NCBI GenBank assembly: GCA_014801865.1 | Contig: JAAVDH010000018.1 | Span: 137,714 to 201,713, forward strand | Direction: 5' to 3' | DNA: 64,000 nt | Source of the DNA: Bacteroides sp. | Lineage (GTDB): Bacteria > Bacteroidota > Bacteroidia > Bacteroidales > Muribaculaceae | Shown: in pieces, positions 33,879-40,920 of the stretch | Position numbering within the stretch: the first letter of the stretch is position 1 | How the letters are laid out: every line of letters begins with the position of its first letter | Translations under genes and position numbers: made by a program | Notes under the pieces: model-generated | Seen by the model: the letters and a program-made list of their open reading frames with translations, nothing else | Database searches by the model: none | What the model was told of the DNA's origin: nothing

Positions 33879-36083
33879 ATGACAAGCATGATATCCCTGC
33901 TCGCGCTTGCCGTCAGTGAGCCGTTGTTGACCTCCCCGGTCGACATATTTCTCTGTGTACTGCTGCTCATCCTCTTCGTTCCGCTGATACTCAATGTGCT
34001 TAAGGTGCCTCCCGTTATAGGACTTATTCTGGCGGGAGTCATCGTGGGGCCGCATGGATTCAATCTCCTTGCCCGCGATATGAGTTTCGAGGTGTTCGGA
34101 CAGGTTGGTATTCTCTACCTGATGTTTCTCGCGGGTATAGAGATAGATATGTATCACTTGCGCAAGAATCTGAGGCGCGGTGTGATATTCGGGCTTTACA
34201 CCTTTTTCATTCCGCTTGTCATAGGGTCGGTAGGAGCTTATTACGTACTGGGGCTCAATGTAATAGCCTCGCTTCTTGTGGCCTCTATGTTCTCGGCTCA
34301 TACGCTTATCGCCTATCCTATAGTATCGCGCCTGGGGCTCACGAAGTCGTCCCCGGTCATTATCGCCATTGCCGGTACTATCTTTACCGTGCTCGGTTCG
34401 CTCATGGTACTTGCCGTAGCCGTAGGCATTGAGCGTGAGGGTGAATTCCGTCCGGGCAACATCCTCACCCTCTTAGGTGGTCTGGCGGTCTATTGCCTGT
34501 TGGTGGTGTACATATACCCGCGCCTTACCCGATGGTTCTTCAAGAGCCATGGCGACAACATCACACAGTTTATCTACGTGCTTGCCATGACATTTCTTGC
34601 TGCCGTAGGTGCCGGAGCGATAGGTGTGGAGGGTGTGTTCGGTGCATTCTTTGCCGGTATTGTGCTCAATCGTTATATACCTCTGAGGTCACCTCTGATG
34701 ACGAGGCTTGAGTTTGTAGGCAACGCCATCTTCATACCCTACTTCCTTATAGGCGTAGGTATGCTGATTGACGTAAGTGTGTTGGCCAAAGGGTGGTCTA
34801 CCATCTATGTGGCCGGAGTGATGTCAGCCATAGCCATGAGCAGCAAGTGGATAGCGGCCTACTGCACTCAGCGTACATTCCGCCTCAGTACTACGGCAAG
34901 ATCTATAATGTATCAGCTATCCAACGCCCATACGGCCGTGGCCCTTGCCGTGGTGATGATCGGCTATGGCATGGGTATCTTCGGTGAGGAAATACTTAAC
35001 GGCACTGTGATCATGATTCTCATCACCTGCACAGTGTCGTCGGTAGGTACTTCACGCGCGGCCACGAAACTCAAGGTAGAGCAGTTGGCCGAAGATACGC
35101 CGGCTCAGGTCAACCGAGGCAACAAACGTATGACCAATGTGCTTATACCCGTGGCATCCCCTGCAGCGGCTCCCGAGCTGGTAGACTTGGCCCTGCTGAT
35201 GCGTTCGCCTCAATCAAAGGGTAATGTCTATGCCCTCCATGTGCGCAACGACAATAGCGCATCCTCGCGTGCCATAGGCCGAAATGCACTCGATATTGCC
35301 GAACAGGTGGCTGCAAGTGTTGACGTGCCAATCCGCAGGCTTGAGCGCTACGACCTCAACGTAGTGACAGGAGTGATAAATACCATCGAAGAGCGCGATA
35401 TCAGCGAAGTTATCATCGGGCTCCATCGTCGAAACTCGATTATTGACACTTTCTTCGGTGACAAGCTGACCGAACTCATAAAGGCCACTCACCGTATGGT
35501 AGTCATAACGCGCTGCTTTATCCCTGTCAATACGGTGACACGTATCGTGGTGATAGCTCCCGATAAGGCGCAGTTTGAGACGGGTTTCTGCCTTTGGGTA
35601 GAGAGTCTGGCCAATCTGGCTCGCCAGGTAGGATGCCGCCTGATATTCTGTGGCTTTTCCGACACCTGCGATGCTATCCGCGCTGTGATTCATCGCGGAG
35701 GTTATGGTATCAGAAGCGAGTATAGGGTAGTGGAGGAATTTGATGACTTCATACTGCTGGCCAATAAGGTGCTTGATGATGACCTGTTCGTGTTCGTCAG
35801 CTCACGACGCGCGGCAGTGTCGTTTACAGCCGAGTTGGATACCATGCCTGAGTTCCTCCACCGCTATTTCCAGTCAAATAATCTGCTGGTAATCTATCCC
35901 GAACAATTTGGCGAGGATGTAGCAGTACCTACCATGGCCGAGACCATGACCTCGGATCTTATTTCTGAGCCCTCGCGACTGTGGATAAGCATGATGAAGC
36001 TCTACAGAGGCATCGCGGCTGTGCGCCGTCGCATCTCCCCCCGTCACAAACACCACAAAGATAAAGACCGTCTTAAACTCTGA
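33879..36083 (+). CDS. CPA2/Kef-type cation:proton antiporter with C-terminal UspA-like domain
   Basis: 734 residues from the ATG at 33879 (the track uses a GTG three bases earlier). The first 400 residues hold about twelve membrane segments of the sodium/hydrogen exchanger family, with V-P-P-V-I-G-L-I-L-A-G-V-I-V-G-P-H-G-F and G-V-E-G-V-F-G-A-F-F-A-G-I-V-L. No TrkA-N nucleotide domain follows; instead residues about 425-690 read as tandem universal-stress-protein-like halves (V-L-I-P-V-A-S-P, V-I-I-G-L-H-R-R). Probably regulates cytoplasmic pH or monovalent cations. Likely co-transcribed with asd. Confidence 0.88.
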   Translation: MTSMISLLALAVSEPLLTSPVDIFLCVLLLILFVPLILNVLKVPPVIGLILAGVIVGPHGFNLLARDMSFEVFGQVGILYLMFLAGIEIDMYHLRKNLRRGVIFGLYTFFIPLVIGSVGAYYVLGLNVIASLLVASMFSAHTLIAYPIVSRLGLTKSSPVIIAIAGTIFTVLGSLMVLAVAVGIEREGEFRPGNILTLLGGLAVYCLLVVYIYPRLTRWFFKSHGDNITQFIYVLAMTFLAAVGAGAIGVEGVFGAFFAGIVLNRYIPLRSPLMTRLEFVGNAIFIPYFLIGVGMLIDVSVLAKGWSTIYVAGVMSAIAMSSKWIAAYCTQRTFRLSTTARSIMYQLSNAHTAVALAVVMIGYGMGIFGEEILNGTVIMILITCTVSSVGTSRAATKLKVEQLAEDTPAQVNRGNKRMTNVLIPVASPAAAPELVDLALLMRSPQSKGNVYALHVRNDNSASSRAIGRNALDIAEQVAASVDVPIRRLERYDLNVVTGVINTIEERDISEVIIGLHRRNSIIDTFFGDKLTELIKATHRMVVITRCFIPVNTVTRIVVIAPDKAQFETGFCLWVESLANLARQVGCRLIFCGFSDTCDAIRAVIHRGGYGIRSEYRVVEEFDDFILLANKVLDDDLFVFVSSRRAAVSFTAELDTMPEFLHRYFQSNNLLVIYPEQFGEDVAVPTMAETMTSDLISEPSRLWISMMKLYRGIAAVRRRISPRHKHHKDKDRLKL

Positions 36084-36152
36084 CATCCGCGCTACGAAGC
36101 CCATCTCAATCTCTAATGGACAACCGCGTCCGTAGGCCGCGGATATATACGT

Positions 36153-36247
36153 AACCCCGACCACCGACTGTAGGGAGGTGCTCGGGGTTAATCGTGAGCA
36201 GGAGAGAACGGCGCCCGCGAGGGCGCCGATGTCAGATGGGCGCCGTT
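36153..36247. repeat. GC-rich palindromes in the convergent gap between antiporter and rmuC
   Basis: AACCCCGA (36153-36160) pairs with TCGGGGTT (36182-36189). A second set has AACGGCGCCC (36207-36216), which can pair either with the adjacent GGGCGCCG across a GCGA tetraloop (36221-36228) or, over ten perfect pairs, with the distal GGGCGCCGTT (36238-36247). No T-run follows on either strand. They may serve as a shared factor-dependent or structural terminator. Confidence 0.6.
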
Positions 36248-36283
36248 AATGGTTAGGCACCGACTTCTTTATCCCTCTCGCCC

Positions 36284-37555
36284 TTATTGTTGGAGGCTCT
36301 TTTTGGCTTTCGCACCGAGTTCGCGCAGACGTTCGGCGCGGGTAAGGAGATTGCCCGTACCCTGCGAGAGCTTGGTCATTGCGCTGTCGTATGTGCCGCG
36401 CAATGAATCTATGCCTTTCTCTATCTTACGCATATCCTCGGTGAAGGCTACGAATTTATCATACATTCTACCACTCTGTTCGGCAATATCTATAGCGTTG
36501 CGGGTCTGACGGTCATGGCTCCACAGCATGGCTATGAGCCGCAGAGCGGAGACAAGATGGGTGGGCGATACTATCAGTACGCGCTTGTCATAGGCCTCTT
36601 GCCAGAGGGTATTGTCAAGAGTCATGGCCGCTATATAGGCCGATTCGTTGGGGATGAACATCATCACGAAGTCAGTGCGCTCATGGCCAACATAATCCTG
36701 ATAGCTCTTAGATGCAAGCTCGGCCACATGCTTGCGTACCGACTCTACGTGGCGTCGTCCGGCATTCGTTTGTTCGTCAGGAGAGTCGGCATTGATGTAG
36801 TCGACAAACGCTGTCAGTGACACCTTGGAGTCGATTATGACTACTCTGCCATCGGGGTAGTTGACTACAACGTCGGGTCGCAGCAGGCGTCCCTCTTCGT
36901 TGCGCAGGGTCTTTCCTTCCTGAGAGGTCTGCTGTACGGTAAATTCCTCGCCTTTACGCAGTCCTGACTTCTCAAGTATGCTTTCGAGTATCATTTCACC
37001 CCAGTCACCCTGGGTCTTGGAGTTGCCTCTTAGCGCTGTGGTAAGTTCCTTGGCTTCGCGGCCTATGGATTTATTGGTCTCTATCAGTTCGCGTATTCGC
37101 TCCTGAAGCGAGAATCGCTCACGAGCCTCGGTGGAATAAGCTTCGTCAACTGACTTCTTGAATTTCTCGATATCGTTGCGTAGCGGGGTGAGAAGTTCGG
37201 CCAGCCGGTTCTCGCTCTGAGTCTTGAATCGGTCGGTGTGGTCGGTGAATATCTCCATTGCAAGGAGGCGAAATCTTTCGGCCTGCTTCTTTTCCTCCTC
37301 GGCGCGTGATTCTGCCGCATGCTCTGCCGCGCGATGAAGTTCGGCTATCTGACTGTCGCGCATGGCTACGCGCTCGGTCAGTCGTGCATTTTCTTCAGAC
37401 AATTGTCGCAGTTGCTTCTCTTCCTGCGACTGTTGCCGGCGTATCTCGTCGAGTTCACGCGTTAGCATCGTGTTCTGTGAGCGAAGGCTGTTGGAATATA
37501 TCAGAGCTATTGCAGCCACTGCTGCAATGGCTACGGCAAAGAGTATGGTGGTCAT
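36284..37555 (-). CDS. rmuC: DNA recombination protein RmuC
   Basis: 423 residues: N-terminal membrane helix (I-L-F-A-V-A-I-A-A-V-A-A-I-A-L-I), coiled coil (about 25-160) and the RmuC nuclease-like domain (about 175-370), with G-D-W-G-E-M-I-L-E-S-I-L-E, L-R-P-D-V-V-V-N-Y-P, V-V-I-D-S-K-V-S-L-T and R-T-D-F-V-M-M-F-I-P. The fold is PD-(D/E)xK-like, with D-S-K as a likely part of the site. RmuC limits rearrangements at inverted repeats in E. coli, which is notable in a region rich in palindromes. Confidence 0.92.
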   Translation of the reverse strand: MTTILFAVAIAAVAAIALIYSNSLRSQNTMLTRELDEIRRQQSQEEKQLRQLSEENARLTERVAMRDSQIAELHRAAEHAAESRAEEEKKQAERFRLLAMEIFTDHTDRFKTQSENRLAELLTPLRNDIEKFKKSVDEAYSTEARERFSLQERIRELIETNKSIGREAKELTTALRGNSKTQGDWGEMILESILEKSGLRKGEEFTVQQTSQEGKTLRNEEGRLLRPDVVVNYPDGRVVIIDSKVSLTAFVDYINADSPDEQTNAGRRHVESVRKHVAELASKSYQDYVGHERTDFVMMFIPNESAYIAAMTLDNTLWQEAYDKRVLIVSPTHLVSALRLIAMLWSHDRQTRNAIDIAEQSGRMYDKFVAFTEDMRKIEKGIDSLRGTYDSAMTKLSQGTGNLLTRAERLRELGAKAKKSLQQ

Positions 37556-37590
37556 AGAGAATGTATGTTGAGATGTAGTGTAGGGGGGAT

Positions 37591-37628
37591 AAATAAAATA
37601 GGTCGTGCATCATTGGTGATACACGACC
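37591..37628 (-). terminator. Terminator of the tRNA-Glu/tRNA-Met unit
   Basis: On the minus strand GGTCGTG pairs with CACGACC (37622-37628 with 37601-37607), with an inner ATCA/TGAT stem on a TTGG loop, followed by TATTTTATTT. Confidence 0.8.
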
Positions 37629-37642
37629 ATCATTTTTCTTTG

Positions 37643-37716
37643 TAGCGGGATCGAGAATTGAACTCGAGACCTCCGGGTTATGAATCCGACGCTCTAACCA
37701 ACTGAGCTATCCCGCC
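37643..37716 (-). tRNA. tRNA-Met (CAT)
   Basis: 74 nt cloverleaf on the minus strand: acceptor GGCGGGA with TCCCGCT, D-arm AGCTCAGTTGGTTAGAGC, anticodon loop with CAT inside GATTCATAACC, T-arm GAGTTCAATTCTC. Bases 1-72 form a G-T pair, so it is not an initiator of the usual kind; elongator Met is most likely, though a lysidine-modified Ile2 cannot be fully excluded by eye. The encoded 3' end continues with CA, not a full CCA. Confidence 0.92.
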
Positions 37717-37786
37717 ATTTATTAGTCCCTCCCGAGTTTTACTGTCAAGTCGGCCATCGGTAATCCTCGTTGAGGGTCTAAATTAA

Positions 37787-37804
37787 GGCAGCCGTTAAGC
37801 TGCC
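37787..37804 (-). other. Small hairpin between the two tRNA genes
   Basis: GGCAGC (37787-37792) pairs with GCTGCC (37799-37804), and on the minus strand it is followed by TTAATTT. It may be a processing or weak termination structure in the tRNA precursor. Confidence 0.45.
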
Positions 37805-37820
37805 TGATTTCTTGAGGTTG

Positions 37821-37893
37821 TAGCGAATCCGGGAATCGAACCCGGGTCTCCACCGTGAGAGGGTGGCGTGCTAGGCCACTACACTAAATCGCC
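37821..37893 (-). tRNA. tRNA-Glu (CTC)
   Basis: 73 nt cloverleaf on the minus strand: acceptor GGCGATT with ATTCGCT (one T-T mismatch at 6-67 and a G-T pair at 1-72), anticodon stem CCACC/GGTGG with loop CTCTCAC giving CTC, T-arm CCGGGTTCGATTCCCGG. It lies 104 bases upstream of tRNA-Met in the same direction and shares its promoter. Confidence 0.9.
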
Positions 37894-37941
37894 TCATTTT
37901 CTTGTCAGCTTCGATGACGCTCCATCGTTGTTTTGACACTG

Positions 37942-37973
37942 CAAAGGTAGGCACTCTTTATGACTCTGCCAAA
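37942..37973 (-). promoter_or_regulatory. Promoter of the tRNA-Glu/tRNA-Met unit
   Basis: On the minus strand, TTTG (37970-37973) at -33 and TACCTTTG (37942-37949) at -7, with exact 24-base spacing. Transcription should start about 40 bases before tRNA-Glu. The region 37974-38121 shows no other feature. Confidence 0.7.
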
Positions 37974-38121
37974 TATTTTACGATAAAAATATCGCATAAA
38001 AATGTTTTTTCTTATTGTCTCAACCGTAATACGCTGTAAGTTAGGCTATGAACGTATAGATATATACGATTGTACGTGCAGTTGACTACAAGAAAGCGTG
38101 CGTGCGGGGGTGGTGCATAAT

Positions 38122-38160
38122 AACAAAGCCTGACGGCAATGTGACCATCAGGCTTTTGTT
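38122..38160 (-). terminator. Terminator of rpmH
   Basis: AGCCTGA (38127-38133) pairs with TCAGGCT (38148-38154), with further A/T pairing outward; minus-strand reading continues with TTTGTT. Confidence 0.75.
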
Positions 38161-38199
38161 CGTGCTGTCCATCAGAGGAGCAGCGTGGAAAGTAAATCT

Positions 38200-38355
38200 T
38201 TACTTAGAGGCGATGCGATCGCTTACGGTAAGATAACGACGGCCTTTTGCGCGACGACGGGCAAGAACCTTGCGGCCATCGGGAGTTGACATTCTTTCAC
38301 GGAAGCCGTGCTTGTTAACGCGCTTGCGGTTAGAGGGTTGAAATGTTCTTTTCAT
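38200..38355 (-). CDS. rpmH: 50S ribosomal protein L34 (too short for the ORF track)
   Basis: 51 residues. Read from the ATG at 38355 it gives [12 protein letters not shown], then [22 protein letters not shown], the full L34 signature. The C-terminal T-V-S-D-R-I-A-S-K extension is slightly longer than in E. coli. It forms its own transcription unit with a very clear promoter and terminator. The usual neighbour dnaA or rnpA is not here. Confidence 0.97.
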   Translation of the reverse strand: MKRTFQPSNRKRVNKHGFRERMSTPDGRKVLARRRAKGRRYLTVSDRIASK

Positions 38356-38398
38356 TGCCTTATGATTGTTTTTTGATATATTTGCACAATTCGAGGTG

Positions 38399-38430
38399 CA
38401 AAGATAGTTATTATTTGCTTATTTGGCAAA
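38399..38430 (-). promoter_or_regulatory. Promoter of rpmH
   Basis: Minus strand: -33 TTTG (38427-38430) and -7 TATCTTTG (38399-38406), 24 bases apart. Best-formed promoter of the window; predicted leader about 37 bases. Confidence 0.75.
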
Positions 38431-38443
38431 TGTTAAAGCCTTA

Positions 38444-38478
38444 AAAATACTCCGCTACAGATGGTAACGGAGTATTTT
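38444..38478. terminator. Terminator downstream of the GH92/OPT operon (bidirectional shape)
   Basis: AAAATACTCCG (38444-38454) pairs with CGGAGTATTTT (38468-38478). On the minus strand it is followed by TTAAGG after the T-rich arm, and it lies 33 bases beyond the stop of the last GH92 gene. Confidence 0.8.
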
Positions 38479-38510
38479 ATTGAATATCAGTGATTAATCT
38501 GTTGACTGGT

Positions 38511-40688
38511 TTATTTTGCAGGGCCCATCTCAAACACTAATTCTCCACCCTTCATGATATCGTCATGGGTGATATAGCGCTTGTCGTATTCCGCTCCGTT
38601 GAGAGTCACTTTGCGGATATAGCGGTTGGTGTCTGAGTTGTTGACTGTAGAAACTATGAACTTGCCGCCGGGCACTGCTATCTCAGCCTTGTCAAAGATG
38701 GGAGAGCCGAACCAGTAGCGTCCGCTTGCGGGTTCTACTTCGTAGAAGCCGAGCGACGAGAGAATATACCATGCTGACATCTGTCCGGCATCTTCGTTAC
38801 CGGCGAGGCCGTCGGGGTTGGTGGTATACATCTCTTCAAGCACCTGTCTGATTTTGTCGGCTCCCTTTTCGGGTTGATCCATCATTGTGTAGAGATAGAG
38901 GATGTGATGACCGGGTTCGTTGCCGTGGGCATACTGGCCGATAAGGCCGGTAATGTCGGGTGAGGCGTTGTCGCCGGTGAGCTGTGAGCTTACGGTGAAG
39001 AGTGAGTCAAGCTTGGTGACGAAGGCTTCGTTGCCACCGAGGAGTTCGCTCAGTCCCTCTACATCCTGCGGTGCAAGCCACAGATACTGCCATGCATTGC
39101 CTTCGCAGTAGTCGTCCTCGCGGTGGGCGGTAGAGAAGGGATCGAAGGGTGTACGCCATGAGCCGTCGGCAAATTTGCCGCGCATGAAGCGCACGGAGGG
39201 GTCGAAATAGTTGCGGTACGACTGGCTGCGGCGGGTATATTCTTCGGCCTCGGAGTTCTTGCCGAGTGCTTTGGCGGCTTGTGCTATGGCGCCGTCAGCT
39301 ACGGCATATTCCATATCGTAGGCTATGGCTTCGTTGAATTTGTCGGCAGGGATAAAGCCGTACTGCTTACGCAGTGCACCTCCGCGTGCGGTATCGTTTG
39401 AGGTCACGATGAGAGCCTTGAAAGCACGTTCGGCGTCGACACCGGGCACCTTCTTGACGATAGCGTCGGCCACGGGAATAATGCCGGGGTTGCCCACCAT
39501 ACAGTCGGTCTCGTTGGCCCAGAGATGCCATACGGGCAGACGGCCCTGCTGGTCAAAGATGTCGAGCATGGCGTTGATTACCTCTGAATTCTTTTCGGGA
39601 TTAATGATACTCATCAGAGGCATGGCGGCACGATAGGTGTCCCAGAGCGATAGTACCGTATAGGCGGAGTGTGATGGATTGTTATGAATCTCTCCGTCGG
39701 CCCCGCGATAGTCGCCGTTGACATCGCTCAGGGTCATGGGAGCGATCATCGTATGATAGAGCGCGGTATAGAATTTCTCGCGGTCATTCTCGTTGGGAGT
39801 GCTGATGATGACGCGTGACAATTGATCGTTCCAGGTCTTGTCGGCAGCTTGACGTGTGCCCTCGAAGTCCCAGCCTGGTAATTCGGCAGCGAGGTTGGCT
39901 TTTGCACCATCGATTGATACGGGGCTGAGTGCAACTTTGAGAAGGACCTGTTCGGCTGAGTCAGTGGTGAATGATGCACGGCCGAATTGGTCATTACCCT
40001 TAAGCTCGAATGAGTCGAAGGGCTTCGAGAACTGGGCTACGAAGTATACCTTCTGGTCTTTGGCCCATCCTGTAGAATAACGATAGCCCGTAAGAGTGCT
40101 GTCATTCTCGGCGGTAATCATTACCTCGGTGGGCTTGTCCCATGCTCCGCCGTTGGCGAGGTCAAATACGATGGCGGCCGAGTCGGAGGCGGGGAAGGTA
40201 TAGCGGTGGAGACCCACACGGTTTGTGGCTGTCATTTCGGCAAGGATGTCATAGCGTGTGAGAGGCACACTGTAGTAGCCTGGCACGCTTACTTCCTGTG
40301 AGCGGGCGGCGTATGACCAGAGACCTGATGCGGGGCCCTCTTCTTCTGTGCCGCGGGCATAGGTCACGTCACCGATGACAGGCATTACGGTCACGTCAAA
40401 GAGGTCACCGATACCTGTGCCTGACAGGTGGGTGTGTGAAAAGCCGATTACCGTAGAGTCTGATTCGTGATAGCCCGAGCACCAGTCCCATGTCTGAGGT
40501 ATGCTCGTGAGGCCGAGCTGTACCATACCGTAGGGCACGTTGGCTCCTACGAATACATGGCCATGGCCGCCGCTTCCGATGTGGGTATTGACGTATTGTG
40601 TCAGGTTGGGGGTTGCTTCGTCATGGCTGTCATTTGAGCATGCCGTGAATACGAGAGGAGCAACCAGAAGAATAGCGTATGATTTCAT
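38511..40688 (-). CDS. GH92 alpha-mannosidase lipoprotein
   Basis: 725 residues from the ATG at 40688 (M-K-S-Y-A-I-L-L), with a lipobox Cys in F-T-A-C-S-N. The track extends it 66 residues upstream, but that part is translated from the palindromic repeat and is not credible. The GH92 pattern is clear: N-T-H-I-G-S-G-G-H-G-H, V-P-Y-G-M-V-Q-L-G, G-F-S-H-T-H-L-S-G-T-G, later S-L-W-D-T-Y-R-A, G-L-A-G-N-E-D-A-G-Q-M-S-A-W. GH92 enzymes are calcium-dependent exo-alpha-mannosidases, mostly alpha-1,2, acting on high-mannose N-glycans. Last gene of the OPT-GH92-GH92 run. Confidence 0.92.
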   Translation of the reverse strand: MKSYAILLVAPLVFTACSNDSHDEATPNLTQYVNTHIGSGGHGHVFVGANVPYGMVQLGLTSIPQTWDWCSGYHESDSTVIGFSHTHLSGTGIGDLFDVTVMPVIGDVTYARGTEEEGPASGLWSYAARSQEVSVPGYYSVPLTRYDILAEMTATNRVGLHRYTFPASDSAAIVFDLANGGAWDKPTEVMITAENDSTLTGYRYSTGWAKDQKVYFVAQFSKPFDSFELKGNDQFGRASFTTDSAEQVLLKVALSPVSIDGAKANLAAELPGWDFEGTRQAADKTWNDQLSRVIISTPNENDREKFYTALYHTMIAPMTLSDVNGDYRGADGEIHNNPSHSAYTVLSLWDTYRAAMPLMSIINPEKNSEVINAMLDIFDQQGRLPVWHLWANETDCMVGNPGIIPVADAIVKKVPGVDAERAFKALIVTSNDTARGGALRKQYGFIPADKFNEAIAYDMEYAVADGAIAQAAKALGKNSEAEEYTRRSQSYRNYFDPSVRFMRGKFADGSWRTPFDPFSTAHREDDYCEGNAWQYLWLAPQDVEGLSELLGGNEAFVTKLDSLFTVSSQLTGDNASPDITGLIGQYAHGNEPGHHILYLYTMMDQPEKGADKIRQVLEEMYTTNPDGLAGNEDAGQMSAWYILSSLGFYEVEPASGRYWFGSPIFDKAEIAVPGGKFIVSTVNNSDTNRYIRKVTLNGAEYDKRYITHDDIMKGGELVFEMGPAK

Positions 40689-40725
40689 CTGCTTGTGATA
40701 AGTGATGGTAATTAAGTCGGGTTTT

Positions 40726-40920
40726 AGAGAGTGTTTGAATTTAAATGCTTTTAGCACAAAGAAGTTTTCGGAGGGATTTTCAAGAGTTGAAGAGGGAGCG
40801 ATGCGGGCATCGTGACCGATGATAACTCTTGAAAAGCACCCGAAAAATTCTTTGTGATGAAAGCAAAAATTTCCGAACTCTCTCATAAAAATTAATTTGG
40901 TTTAAATTCAAACACTCTCT
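40726..40920. repeat. Palindromic element R1 (195 nt, perfect 20-bp terminal inverted repeats)
   Basis: Ends AGAGAGTGTTTGAATTTAAA and TTTAAATTCAAACACTCTCT are exact inverses. Pairing continues inside: CACAAAGAA/TTCTTTGTG, TTTTCGG/CCGAAAAA and TTTTCAAGAGTT/AACTCTTGAAAA, with the GATGC-GGG-CATC core at the tip. It lies between the two GH92 genes; its last base is the first base of the upstream GH92 stop codon on this strand. A 195-nt near-identical copy is at 63677-63871. Confidence 0.9.

Noticed and set aside
33570-34301. 243-residue minus-strand ORF over asd and the antiporter
   Set aside because: Fully antisense to two well-identified genes and lacks any recognisable motif.
40689-40886. 66-residue N-terminal extension of the GH92 lipoprotein in the ORF track
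   Set aside because: It is translated palindrome R1; the signal peptide and lipobox start at 40688.
40726-40920. Complete insertion sequence
   Set aside because: 195 nt with no coding capacity for a transposase; at most a non-autonomous element.
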